From NCBI RefSeq assembly GCF_901709675.1, contig NC_051100.1:2232001-2296000 (forward strand): a DNA stretch of 64,000 bases. The letters run 5' to 3'. The DNA is from Syngnathus acus. Taxonomy: Eukaryota; Chordata; Actinopteri; Syngnathiformes; Syngnathidae. Shown piece after piece: positions 15,405-43,100 of this stretch (within the stretch, counting starts at the first letter, position 1; every line of letters starts with the position of its first letter). The notes below the pieces were generated by a model. The model was not told the DNA's origin. It saw nothing but the letters and a program-made list of their open reading frames with translations, and made no database searches. The position numbers and the translations under genes were made by a program.

Positions 15405-16671
15405 TCAAAGCGGCTGGGTTAGCAAAAACAAAGACACCGTTTAGACAGTTGACTTTGGAAGACGCGGGAGTTGTTTTTACGGATCGTGTGTTGCGTACCA
15501 GCTGTAGGTTGTTTAGCAGGTGGTCGACGTTGATATCGTCGTAGTTCTCCTGGAAGGTGTCGGGGTCGCCCCTGGACTCTTCCTGGTCGCTCGTGCCGGC
15601 ATTTTCTAGACTGTTGACGAATGAAAAAGATACTTTATCCATGACGTGACAAATGCGTGGTCTAAATCAGCCATCATCAAAGCGTGGTGCTGCTAGGGCT
15701 CCCTCTAGTGGTATAAGAAAGAATCACAGCTTGGCAACCCTTACCTCCTCTTCCCTGTTAAGACCGAGTTGAGGTACTTCTTGACGGCCATCTGTTTGCG
15801 GAAGCGGCTGTAGTTGTCTGTGAAGATGGCGTCCGAGTGGCGCTTGACCGGCTCGTCCATCAGCTCGTCACTGGTGACACGGTAGAGTCAACGTAAGACA
15901 TAAGTGATAAGGCATTATCGCTCGTCGTCCTCCGACCCTGCTGGCTGCGCAACAACGTGCAAGCAGGCACTCATGGCATCACTTAACCTTTAACAATATG
16001 CATCATCAGGCAAGTCAGCTCTTATCATTGCAAATGTCACTGGACCTACTCACATAAGTTGTATTTGCAACAACAAAAAAAGTGGGCGGTACATGTTTTT
16101 AATTTTTTTTGCAAAATAGTTCGTCATTACTGAATTGTTACTTTAAAATGCTCACTTATAAGGTAAGGCAACCTAAAAAAAAAAAAATCAAACATGCTAA
16201 ACAAGTCCAATCATAAATGTGACCATATTCAAACTAAATGATTCCCCATTTAAGACAATATTTTCTCAACAAGAATAATATAGGAGCATCCACCTACTTG
16301 ACTCGCTTCCCAATCAGAGACTCCAAGTATCTCCTGGCTGAGAGCTGTCCCAGAAGTTTGCTGTAGCCGCTGGTGAAAAGACCGTCTGCATGTCTCGTTG
16401 GTCTGCACGAGACAAAATCATTCGAATGACTCCTAATCAAATCAACAAAATACCAAGCATGTATCACTCCGAATCTTAATGCCTCTTTCAACTACGTTTT
16501 TAACCTTTATTATGACTTGAAAATCGAGATGACAACAAAGATGCAGACAGAATTGGAGCCATGCGCTTGTTCTGACCTCATGGATGCATAGGGCAGACTG
16601 AGCGTCCGGGAGTAGAGCACACTGAAGAGGGCAAAGAGGAGAAGAAGCGCGGGGCCGCTACGTTGTGACAT
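15405..16671 (-). CDS. vip: VIP precursor encoding PHI-like peptide and vasoactive intestinal peptide
   Basis: Coding exons on the minus strand: 16671-16577, 16402-16298, 15870-15745, 15610-15499 and 15413-15405. They join in frame to 148 aa. Residues 1-25 or so form a signal peptide ([20 protein letters not shown]...). The PHI-like peptide is residues 36-62, starting [23 protein letters not shown] is residues 78-105, starting [20 protein letters not shown]. Each ends in a GKR amidation and cleavage site, and Lys-Arg precedes VIP. The secreted peptides act on class-B GPCRs (VPAC type) in gut, nerve and pituitary tissue (established). One exon per peptide matches the mammalian gene, but only about ten residues separate the signal peptide from PHI, where mammals have an extra propeptide exon. 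The last coding exon supplies only Pro-Leu-stop, so the extreme C-terminus is less certain. Confidence 0.95.
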
Positions 16672-17458
16672 CGCTTTACACCTGACGACAAAGGAAACGT
16701 CATTCGACTGTGATGCAAAATGTAAGTTGCAGAATTTCCTTTTGGCTAAAATGACAAAATGTCCACTATGGTAATCTTGCGCTTGAATAGCGGCAAGTCA
16801 TTAATGACGTGTCAAGGGTCTTTTTGGTTTGGGTGGGGGCACCCAAGCGTGTTTACGCACAGAATAAAATTCAAATGAGGATTGGGCATGAATTTACCCA
16901 ACAATCATGCATTAAAACACACATTTTGTTGAAAGGCAAATTCAGTCGATTTTGTCACCAATCTGAATCTAGAAACTACATTTCGGATTCGATGTTTCTT
17001 AACTGACTTAAAATTTTACTTAAAACGCATTTTAAAAGATGGCAAATCTTGTAAAACGAGAAAAAAAACGAATGCGTAATTGCGCACAGGACAACTTCCA
17101 CATGAGAGCAGAGGAAATACATTAAACCAATGTGATTCAAATCTATTTTAGCTTTGGAATATTTTTTTTACCTTCTTTTCTTCCAAACGTTACGAGCGTT
17201 GCTAGCAAAGTTATTTTGATTTGCCTTGTTTATTGCGGCACCACGATTCAACCAAAAATGACCCCCCCCAAAAAAACCAAAACTTGTTAGCCGTAAATAC
17301 AAAAACTTATTGTGCTTTAAAAATCATCTTAATAGCTGATCAACATCGTAAAGTAGAGAGAACGCACGGCGCATCCACTGCGTAATTACGCACGGAGCCG
17401 ACTTCGGACGACTATTCGAAAACTCTGGAATTCTGGAAAAGTGGTGCCAAAGTCTTAC

Positions 17459-17540
17459 ATGTGCCGTAGAAGGAAGGAAAGGGTAGTAAATGCGCAGGAA
17501 TCCTCTTTGGCTTGCTGTCGTCCTTTCTCTTGTTGTGCTG
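17459..17540 (-). other. Predicted non-coding first exon of vip
   Basis: On the minus strand the donor CAT|GTAAGA at 17459/17458 follows about 80 bp that begin roughly 30 bp below a TATA box. The partner acceptor GTCGTCAG lies just above the start codon, at about 16681. The exon start is inferred from the TATA position. Confidence 0.5.
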
Positions 17541-17566
17541 CTGTGTTGTGTTGTCTTCTGTTGTCC

Positions 17567-17653
17567 CTTTTATACACTTGCGCGCCCCGTGTGGACCCCC
17601 AAAACGATTAAATGCGATTGGTTGCTGAGACGTAAACGTCACTGCTGACGTCA
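17567..17653 (-). promoter_or_regulatory. vip promoter: TATA box, CCAAT box and CRE
   Basis: On the minus strand TATAAAAG lies at 17574-17567, a CCAAT box at 17621-17617, a half CRE at 17636-17641 and a full palindromic CRE TGACGTCA at 17646-17653. VIP transcription is classically cAMP/CREB-driven through a promoter-proximal CRE, so the order CRE, CCAAT, TATA upstream of the signal-peptide gene supports both the gene identity and this regulation. Binding itself is inferred. Confidence 0.75.
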
Positions 17654-17659
17654 CTGCCG

Positions 17660-19544
17660 CGACGCACTGCACGGCCCATGGTCAAATTAGTGTTGTTGTT
17701 TTTTTTTTCCATTTCTTCCCTCTTCCTTTTTAATTATTCACTGGACGCCGCGCAAATGAATGACCTGGGCTGAGTTCACTGTATGGGCAATTTGGGTATG
17801 ATGCCATTAAAAAAAAAAATGGTTTAAAAGAGACAAAAGACAAGTTCTTATTTCTACACAGTGGCAGTTAGTTTTAAGGTGCCCTATTGTGAAACTCTAA
17901 CTGTTATAAATGGAAGTAAATGTCATCAAATGACAAAATAAAGATGACATTAGGCTATACTTGTTTTGCACCCATTCTAGCATGATTTTGTTTGAATTTC
18001 CAGTGATTCCAAGTGGCCTATTTCATAGGTTAATGCTGCATTTACTGTTCCCACCACCTTGAAATCCTTTATCTTCCAGCACAGATTTGAGATGTTAGCT
18101 TCCGGATTATAGCAACCAAGAACTTGCCTGTGGCGTAACCCTCGACTCTTCGTAAGGCCTTTTTTATTCTGTGTCGTATTCAATCCACATAAACACACAG
18201 AGAGGGTGGATGTTGCAGATTATCACTTGAAGTAAGCACAATGCTCTCTTTTGTGCTCTATTTCAGGATGCACTTGACAAAAGATTGAAGAATCTGCCAC
18301 CCACGGTGTTATAAATTATGTGAGCTGTGTGCCATCCATCCATCCATCCATCCATTTTGAGTGCTCTCCTAACAAGATTTTTATTTATTTTTTTTTTTTT
18401 AGATTTCCTGATAATTGACTTTTTGGATTCCACTAGATGCCACCGACACACTGTACGGATGATCTAGCTCATGCCAAAGCCAACTTTTTCGTGCCCCAAT
18501 TATTCCAATGGCAAGTCCAATATGACATCAAGCCCACGTCAAATATTTGTCAGACTGACCAGACCCCCCCCCCCCTCCCACATCCCCTACTGCATCTCCC
18601 ACCTCCCCATCCACCCCACCATGATGGCACCATTTGAACTGTAATGTGATCAGGCCGCAGAGAAAGTAGATTAGGGGCCAAGTTGGTCATAATTGACAGC
18701 AGTGACTGGAGACAGAGCCCGCCAGGAAGGGGAAGCGAGCATTATTGTGTTGATGTTGATGGAATGTTTGCATGGGAGGGGAAACGTTCCTTTGGACCAG
18801 GACCGTTGCTGCCGTGGCTGAGTGTGCGTGTCTTTGTGTGTGTGTCCACCATCTTGGATTTGTAACATTACGTCTACGTTCGAAAAGTGCCATCCAACAA
18901 TCTTACGTACGTCATGTCAAAAGGTTCAAGGGCTGTCTGTTAGTACAATAGTTTAATAACCAAAATATAGATACATATTTGACAAAAGTTATCTCAAATG
19001 CCAAACAACAGTCACCTTATTTTAGCATTTTTTTTTTGGGTGCATCTTCTCTATTATGGCACCAAAACTCCTTATTTACTTTTTTTGGTCTAATTTTGGA
19101 ATTTTTAGAAAAGTTACTGCCAGCCAGAACTTGGGGGTCTATTGCACCCTGTTTCGTTTTCCCATTAGATGTGTGTTCCAAAAATACTGTTTTGGGTCAA
19201 AATTGATAAAAGAAGCCACATGGTGATGAGGGGAATCCCCCGGCGAGCTGAGTGCCTCCTGTGGCCCGCTTCATCCAATTAGCCGAGCCCAGAGTGGCGA
19301 CTCTGTGATGGGGGGTGACTGCTGACATCATGGCGGCGGCGTGAGAGGGGCGGCTCGATGCAGATGATAAATGTGGCGTTTGAAACAAAGCAAAGCAGGG
19401 CCTGAAGCAGAAAAGATGACATGACGGACAATCAGAATCAATGTAGGAGTCGTTTGTCGAAACTATTAAGGTCAATGTAGTTAAAGACGTGGACTCGCTG
19501 GCTAATGAAAAGCTTGAATCTCTTTTTCAGAAAAATAAACCACA
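17660..19544. other. vip-anapc1 intergenic DNA, first part
   Basis: No gene recognised. A CATC tetramer run at about 18331-18357 (minus-strand GATG) resembles the tail of an RTE/Rex3-type LINE, but nothing else of such an element is recognisable. A GC-rich patch at 19200-19380 could be regulatory. Confidence 0.5.
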
Positions 19545-19546
19545 TA

Positions 19547-20034
19547 CCGTTTTTTTCCATGTATAATGCGCCCCCATGTATAATACGCACCCTACAAATA
19601 GCATGTTGATGCTGGAAAAAAGCCTGTACCCATGTATAATACGCACCCAAATTTTGACTCCTACTTAAGTCCGTAAACGTAAAATTATTTCAGAAAAAAG
19701 ATCATCTTTGGGAACAACCGGATGTTATTCTGCCGGTCAGTATCACTGCGCATGCGCTAGCAAACTCAATAGCGAAGAAATGTTTCGGATTTGTGTAGGG
19801 TACATTGTGACAGCAAACGAGCAGGTGATCGAGCAAGCGTCTCATACGAGAGCATTGTGTTCGTATGGAGCGTGTTTGAAGTGAACAGCAGAGAAGAAAG
19901 CGCATCTGTAATGGCGGCCTCCGTATGATATCCGGATTAAAAAAAAAAAAAAATTTACCCATGTATAATGCGCACCCCAGATTTTAGGACAATAAATTAG
20001 TTAAATTTTGCGCATTATACATGGAAAAAAACGG
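19547..20034. mobile_element. MITE with perfect 24-bp terminal inverted repeats and TA target duplication
   Basis: The left end starts CCGTTTTTTTCCATGTATAA and the right end is its exact reverse complement over 24 bp. TA dinucleotides flank both sides (19545-19546 and 20035-20036), as for Tc1/mariner-superfamily elements. Subterminal copies of CATGTATAATRCGCACCC occur near 19574, 19632 and 19960. The 488-bp element has no transposase frame, so it is non-autonomous. The identical TIRs suggest a recent insertion. Confidence 0.85.
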
Positions 20035-20036
20035 TA

Positions 20037-20684
20037 TTCATCCTGGTTTACTCAAAACGTAGACAGATGCATGCTTTTCATTGAAAGACAATGACGAATG
20101 ATGATACAATAAAACATATGCGTGGCATAAATGCTAAATGGGCAAATGACAGAGGAGTGGTATATTTATGGTTCAAAACATAAGAACAATAAAAGATTTT
20201 AATCATCAAACAGTATTCAATAATATTGATTAAAATAAAGACAATGAAAATGCACCAGTCAACATTAAAGCAACGCGGAGATTTAAAATTGGCTTCAAAA
20301 TATTATATACGTATATTCCCTCGATAGCGAGTCAGGTCCACCTGCTTCCAGCTCAAAATCGAAAGTTGGGGAAATGAGCCATCTTAAAGCAACGATGACA
20401 CGCTTCCCGGACCAAATACAAAAAGTGTTTCATGAAGATTAGTGCGAGACCTTCTCATATGAGCTCATGGTCAGAATTCCCCGGAGGATTTGCTAATGGG
20501 GGCTCTTGTTTTGGCCCTGTGCGTCAATTTGACGTCCAGAGCTCGTGCTTGCATCCTGAATGAAGTAAGCTCATAAATTCATTTGGCCGACATTACGCAC
20601 CGACATGCCAGCCATCTTTAATTAACTCGCTCGTTAACCGGGCCGAGAACCTTCCCAGAATGCATTTGGGTCAGTGCCAATGTA

Positions 20685-20686
<2 letters not shown>
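20037..20686. other. Intergenic DNA with a possible conserved non-coding element
   Basis: No open frame of interest. About 20455-20650 has balanced base composition and homeodomain-like ATTA/TAAT cores (for example TTTAATTAACTCGCTCG), unlike the AT-rich surroundings. Conservation cannot be judged from a single sequence. Confidence 0.3.
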
Positions 20687-20767
<81 letters not shown>

Positions 20768-20786
20768 GTCTGTCTGTCTGTCTGTC
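20687..20786. repeat. (TATC)n microsatellite passing into (TGTC)n
   Basis: About 80 bp of uninterrupted TATC units are followed by five TGTC units. The open frame through it is an artefact of the repeat. Confidence 0.97.
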
Positions 20787-20787
20787 T

Positions 20788-22240
20788 TGGAAGTACGGTA
20801 CCATCCATCCATCCACAGAGAAAATGTTTCAATAATGACATAATGGTGGCGGGCCGCTTTCCATCTGGTTGATGCTCGCCGCACACCATTGTGTGGCGGC
20901 AGGTATCATTAATGTTGTTAGCAACGTTAGCACCACTGCTGCCTTTTCTGTGGTGACATGTCAAAATGTCTTGAGAGGACTTGAAATGTTGTGTGTGTGT
21001 GTGTGTGTTGGGGGGGGGGGCATATAAGGTTTTTGCTTTGCTTTTGGTAGGACTTGTCAACTTATTTACATTGAATGATCATACAGATTTGAATCTAAAT
21101 ATAAAAATAATTGTATATATATTCTGGGTCACAAATACAAAAGCAGCCTTGCAAGACCTAAGTCCCAAAGTATTTGCGGGTTATGGCGAGGATGACCCCG
21201 GCTAGCAAAAACCAGCAAGCGAAATGGATTACGGTTAAGTGGCAAATAAGTCCATTCCCGTGATTTCAGTAAGAGATGAAAGAGCAATTTCATCTGTTTT
21301 GCTTTTTTTGTGTGATGGATGTCAGCATGAGGTCCATTCGGCTGCCTCTGTGTTTTCAAATGTTACGCAACACCGAAGCCACTGCAGCTATGAGAGAGAG
21401 GCTTTGTTTTAAAAGAAGGAAGTATGCAAAAAGTTGATTTAATAACTTTGCTTTATGTATTTTATGTCCAATATTTGAGAAACTTCTTTATCCAGTTTGT
21501 TAAGAAAAAAATCAAATGTAGCTCATCAATAAGCTACAACCAGCACTGCATCCTGCCTAGCGCAGATGTCAACTTCCGCCTGTGGCAAAGTCCTTCAGAA
21601 ATGGTGGGGGAAACGCAGGAAGTGTGAGTCAGAGCAGAATTAAGATTGCCTGCGATATTTGGGACAAACAGTAAGACAAAAATAAAAGACTCCTATTGAC
21701 CACAACTGCAAAGACTTACAGTGAATATTACAACATAACTTACAACAATGATTCTGCAGATAAGCACTCTTGCTCTCGTTTATTGTTATATGCACCTACA
21801 CGCATGGTATATAGTGTATATACTGTAGCTCATCTGATATTGTGCAGATTGTGTGGCTTTGTCATGTCACAGTCATCACATTGAGCAGCAGGCCTGAGAG
21901 CAGCCTGTCCAACGTTTATTCACATGCTTGGTCTATAGTTCCAATTGCATAAGCGGTATAACTGGCAACATGAGATTACATGAGTCAAATACAACTAGTA
22001 ATGAAATAATTTCATATTTTTTAGAACAAACAAGAATAATATAATATCCTAAAATGTTTGTTTTAATGTCATTCAATCAATAATAACTGTGCTGTAGTGA
22101 GTAATTACTATTTTTCATTTGATGTTATTTTTTTTAATTTTGCATCTACTTTTTATTAATGTGTTTATTTTTTTTAAATTAATTTTAGTTTATTTTTTTA
22201 TATTAATATGTATTATATTTAGGATGGGCCAAGTCGACGT
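20788..22240. other. Intergenic DNA upstream of anapc1
   Basis: No gene recognised. It contains a short (GT)n with a poly-G run (20989-21020) and AT-rich DNA at 22020-22220. Confidence 0.5.
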
Positions 22241-22245
22241 AATCT

Positions 22246-22290
22246 TGACGTCACCATATTTCGCTCTCTGATTGGCTGAGTAGACGGAAG
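22246..22290 (+). promoter_or_regulatory. Probable anapc1 promoter: CRE, inverted CCAAT, ETS-like sites
   Basis: TGACGTCA (22246-22253), ATTGG (22271-22275) and two GGAAG ETS cores (22286-22295) cluster about 700 bp upstream of the anapc1 ATG, where CpG density rises. A 5' UTR intron must end at TTTTCAG (22954), because coding begins 24 bp later. The upstream exon end is unclear. Confidence 0.5.
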
Positions 22291-22978
22291 CGGAAGAATG
22301 CCAATACAGCAAACATGTCGGCGGTCAATTGAAAAGTTGCCGCTAGTCGAATTGTAGGTAGCGGGGTGCGTGTGTGTTTGTGTTTTATGTTTAAACTTTG
22401 CGTTCAAGCCGCACCTTGACACGTTTAGAAGACGAGGACTCCACGATAAGAGCCAGAATATTCGTTATTATCAGGTTGGTGCTTCTGTTGCGTGAGTGGA
22501 ACTGTGATGCCCCTGTTAGCCGAATTAGCACACTAGTGTGGTTCGTGAACGCATCAGCGTCTTTTACGCGTGCATAGCTCACCCGTCAAAACGCGTATGA
22601 TACCTCCTGAATGTCAAAAACAGAGTGTTGATTTACATAACTATAGATCGCAACTAATAGCGTTTTAGCATGTAGCTTCTGTAAAAAGTCAAGTTTAAGA
22701 ATTACGCGTGCAAGATTGGTGTAATGTGCCACCTATGTATATATGCACACATATATAAACCTTTCCTACTAGAACAATGATGCCAAATCTGTCTGTCTTG
22801 TCGAACTATATGCATTGTCGTTTTCTGTACCTTTATTGGAGGTATACTGAAATAATGTTGATCGAGTTTGTTTGTTGTTGGGTTGAACACGATCCGATAT
22901 AAAGTCAACCCTGCACTAAACACACCATGACCATGAGTATAATTTCCTTTTCAGAAATAATGCTGATATCTGGGACTC

Positions 22979-39042
<16,064 letters not shown>

Positions 39043-39222
39043 ACCTTGAGCTCTCTCAAAAGCCTTATACTCTGTTCACACAGCAGAGAGACAGGATGGC
39101 CTTTCTGCATGTGTTGCAGGTAGTAACCTTTGAGGAAACCTGTTTTAGGAATACAAACGTAGTTTGTTCCCATTTGTAATATAATGTTTTTGTAAAATTC
39201 AACATTTTTGTCCAGAGAGGAA

Positions 39223-39228
39223 AATAAA
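39223..39228 (+). terminator. anapc1 polyadenylation signal
   Basis: AATAAA lies 181 bp after the anapc1 stop and is the first on the plus strand. The LINE insertion begins about 135 bp further on. Confidence 0.6.
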
Positions 39229-39363
39229 GACTTTTCCCACAGATTATTTTTACATTTGTTCCTGATCAGGTTCACTGCTGGGAGGATGCCAGTTGTCATC
39301 ACTTCACACAAAAAAAGTTTTGAATTTTGGGGATGAATGTAAATACACAAATCAATTTCAATT

Positions 39364-40151
39364 TTGCAGACGACGTTGTGCTGTTGGCTTCTTCAGGCCG
39401 TGATCTCCAGCTCTCACTGGAGCGGTTCGCAGCCGAGTGTGAAGCGGTCGGGATGAGGGTCAGCACCTCCAAATCCGAGTCCATGGTCCTCGATCGGAAA
39501 AGGGTGGAATGCCCTCTCCGGATCGGGGATGAGATCCTGCCCCAAGTGGAGGAGTTTAAGTATCTTGGGGTCTTGTTCACGAGTGAGGGGAGGATGGAGC
39601 GCGAGATCGACAGGCGGATCGGTGCAGCGTCGGCAGTAATGCGGACTCTGTACCGGTCCGTCGTGGTAAAGAGAGAGCTGAGCCAAAAGGCAAAGCTCTC
39701 AATTTACCGGTCGATTTACGCTCCTACCCTCACCTATGGTCACGAGCTATGGGTCGTGACCGAAAGAACGAGATCCCGGATACAAGCGGCCGAAATGAGT
39801 TTTCTCCGCAGGATGTCCGGGCTCTCCCTTAGAGATAGGGTGAGGAGTTCGGTCATCCGGGAGAGACTCGGAGTAGAGTCGCTACTCCTCCACGTTGAGA
39901 GGAGCCAGATGAGGTGGCTCGGGCATCTCATCAGGATGCCTCCTGGACGCCTCCCTGGGGAGGTGTTCCGGGCATGTCCCACCGGTAGGAGACCCCGGGG
40001 ACGACCCAGGACGCGCTGGAGAGACTATGTCTCTCGGCTGGCCTGGGAACGCCTTGGGATCCCCCGGGATGAGCTAGATGAAGTGGCTGGGGAGAGGGAA
40101 GTCTGGGAGTCCCTCCTGAAGCTGCTGCCCCCGCGACCCGACCCCGGATAA
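39364..40151 (+). pseudogene. Reverse-transcriptase C-terminal fragment
   Basis: The frame opens at the RT catalytic motif FADDVVLLASS, whose first Phe codon is completed by the flanking duplication. It runs about 260 codons without a stop through EFKYLGVLFTSEGRMEREID, YGHELWVVTERTRSRIQAAE, RWLGHLIRMPPGRLPGEVFR and LLKLLPPRPDPG. The endonuclease domain and most of the palm/fingers are missing, and the element has no start of its own, so it is dead as a retrotransposon. Confidence 0.88.
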
Positions 40152-40177
40152 GCGGAAGAAGATGGATGGATGGATGG
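39364..40177 (+). mobile_element. 5'-truncated RTE-clade (Rex3/Expander-like) LINE with GATG tail
   Basis: The element is flanked by the 10-bp direct repeat AATTTCAATT (39354-39363 and 40178-40187), a target-site duplication. It ends in tandem GATG units after GGATAAGCGGAAGA, as described for Rex3-type elements. It carries only the 3' third of the reverse-transcriptase frame. The clean duplication and the lack of stops suggest a fairly recent insertion. Confidence 0.85.
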
Positions 40178-43100
40178 AATTTCAATTGACCTAAAAGTTT
40201 TTTCCAAGGCCAAATTAAATTGACCTGTTATGGCATTTACCTGAAAATATACTCACTACTTTTTGGAAGTAGTGTACTGTGAGTTGGTGTTTGGTTGCCA
40301 ATGTTTTTTTGACAGCCTGGAGACTAGGTGTTCCCAAACCGCGTGTATCCACGTAAACATTAGTGACTCAGCCATGTTTGACTTTTTATGTGTCTGATGC
40401 AAGGAAATGAAACAGATAGCATGACAAAATTACTTTCACAGCAATGCTTTAATTGAGCTGTGTGATGTTGCACTTGTGGAAAAAGAACTCCCTATTAGTC
40501 TTTAAATTCCCAAGTCTTTTTTTTTTCCACACCAAGTCCAACCCTTGATGTTTCCTCCTAGGCATGTACAGTGTACCAAACGCTTGGACTTGACAGAGAA
40601 GCAGCATTCATGCCAACAATGTTCTGGCAAGTCCAGTTTACCAGCAGCTGTGCGAACATTCCTCAGAAATGAATAACATGCAAACACATAAACAGCCCAC
40701 GCCTTGTCCTCTCACGTTGCCCTCAAACTATCTTCATGCAACAGCGTTCCATCATTGCTCCCTTTATGTCATGTCTGACGGCGCTCGCTATCTTGGTCGA
40801 ACTTTGAGCGAGATAGCCAAGCCTTCAACGGCCAGCTGTGTGTTTAGCTCACTGATAGCGCGGGTGTTCCGGTTCCTGGAAGTCATTTTATCTTGTCTTT
40901 AAATGCTAAACTGTGGGCGTTTTACAGCCTGATCAAAGACAACCAAGCTTTTAAGTGTCTCCGTTTTTTTCCCCTGTGAATTCTTCTCCAGAAAAACAGA
41001 ATCAAGTTTTTCTACTTTATTCAGATGTTGGGGTTGAAAAGAAAGTATAAATAGCATTTCAAAACAAAAGCAAGGCAGGTATGCACACTATGTTGCCTTT
41101 CATTTTATTAATAGCTTCCTCTTTTGAGTTGAAAACTATTTCCAGTACTAAGCCTTGCGCCACGCGGTTGGCTCATTCTTCACATTCTTTCATCACATGT
41201 TGCCTGGATGTTTGAAAAGTAAAAGTGTTTGTGCGATCCAACGGCATTTTTTCTTCTTCTTGAGCTGTGTTGTTATTGGCAAAATAGTGTTTGCCTTGAA
41301 AAGGTAATCCGGTTCGCCTTGCTTTGGAATGCCTGACCTTAAGCGAAGAATTCTCTCGAGGTTGCCTCCACCCTCCTCCATACCAACCAACAATAATCAT
41401 TATGATCATAATCATTGCAATCACAGCAACCCTTCTTCCTGTAGACGTGAAGCCGAGTGCTCGCTTTGAGCCGGGCAGTAATGTGCCCGGTCTTTGTTTT
41501 CTTAACAAACCGATGTGGGAGTTTCACTTGTGTGCTTTTCTCACGCTTTCCCGCTCATCTTGTGGGGTACCTGAACAAAATAAAACACCTTTGGTCCAGT
41601 GCTTTTTTGAATTTGAATTGAAACTTATCATTCCACCCGATTCTTGACTGTGACAGATTTCAGTGCACTGTATTTCAAACTCCAATTTTCAAAATGTAAA
41701 AAAAAAAACCTGCGTAATTCCTGTCAAGGGTGTCACCACATCTGCACTTCTGCTCACCTTGCGGGACGTCACCACAGTGCAGTTACTTCATTTTACAGTC
41801 TATTCCGGGAACTCTTGCCAGGTAATTTTAACATTCTAGTTCGAAATAGAGAAGTGTCACTACGCTTCTATGAAGAACTAGAGAGTGATGGCGCCTTTTT
41901 TGTCTTATCCGGCACCACTTCTTTGACTTCCTCTGTGAACATAAAAATGAAGTCGGTGCTCCGGGGTGCGAGTCTAATTTTAATATTATTTGCATATCGA
42001 GAGGAAGTTAAGATAAGAGCACAAGTACGCGTACATACACTCACCCCCGAGTGGCAGTTTTACGGTGTGCAACAGGGTTTACAACTTTGCCCCATTTTTT
42101 TTTTTCTTTCTGTTACTGTATTGCATATATGTTACTTACAGTATTTTGGAGTGGTCACACACCTTAAAACCTGAAGACCACCCAAAAGATACACACGCAC
42201 GCACACACACACACACACAAATACAGGTTTTTGTATACTCAATTGCATATGATGCTTTTAGAGTTTCCAGTTTTCGGGTGGTAGATGACCTTAAAATCCT
42301 AACGACCATTCAAAATACTACAATAAAACAGCTTTAGTCATATTGACTAAGTGTGTACTTCAGTTTATTATTGACACATTTCTCCAAACTGTTTTACATA
42401 TGATACTTTTACAACTCATACTCAGTCACTTATATAAAAACACCCCAAAATGATATATAAATATACGTCGTATGTATACAGCCATTCGGGTCACATGATT
42501 GTAGACGGTCCAATGATTACATGTCTCCCTCCATTCATCGTGGGTGGAGGACCGTGTGGGCGTGAGACCAGAAGTTGATAGAAGTTAAATTCTGGAGCTG
42601 CGTCACTGTGGATGGCTTTTGGCTGAGAGACGTTTGGAGCAAGACTTTCTGCAGGCAGAAAAACGATTGCAATGTGGTATAGGCGCGGTTTATTTTTGGC
42701 ATGCATGGCATTCGTTGAAAAAGAAAAAAGATCCCTCAGTGCTAAAGTTGACAGAAAATTCGTGTTTGCATGTGGCGTTGTTTAAAGAAAGCAAAATCAA
42801 GAAAGTTTGGCGCCCTTCTGCTGATGACAGGTAAGCTCACTTTTGAAATAAATTTAAAGTAAGTGTGTGAGTGTGTGACATGACAAGAAAGTGTGTGTGT
42901 GTGAGTGAAACAGTTGGCCTTCCTCTTCCCTTTTTCTTCGTTCGAAACTTTCAATTCATTGAATCTAAAATTTCCGGATGGAGTGAAGTCAGCACAGCTG
43001 ATCTGCTCTCCTTCCTCTTCTATACTGGGAGTGACGTCACTGCGCCTGCAGCGCGGAATCTTAATTGTGACATTCCGCAAATGTATTCATTTATTTTTGT

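Noticed and set aside
41644-42174. 176-codon open frame on the plus strand
   Set aside because: Composition looks random, with no recognisable domain, no splice context and a poly-T-coded Phe run.
42655-42831. Segment between CTTTCTGCAG and GACAG|GTAAGC open in one frame
   Set aside because: The peptide is Lys-rich and unrecognised, with no adjoining exons; splice-like words at this level occur by chance.
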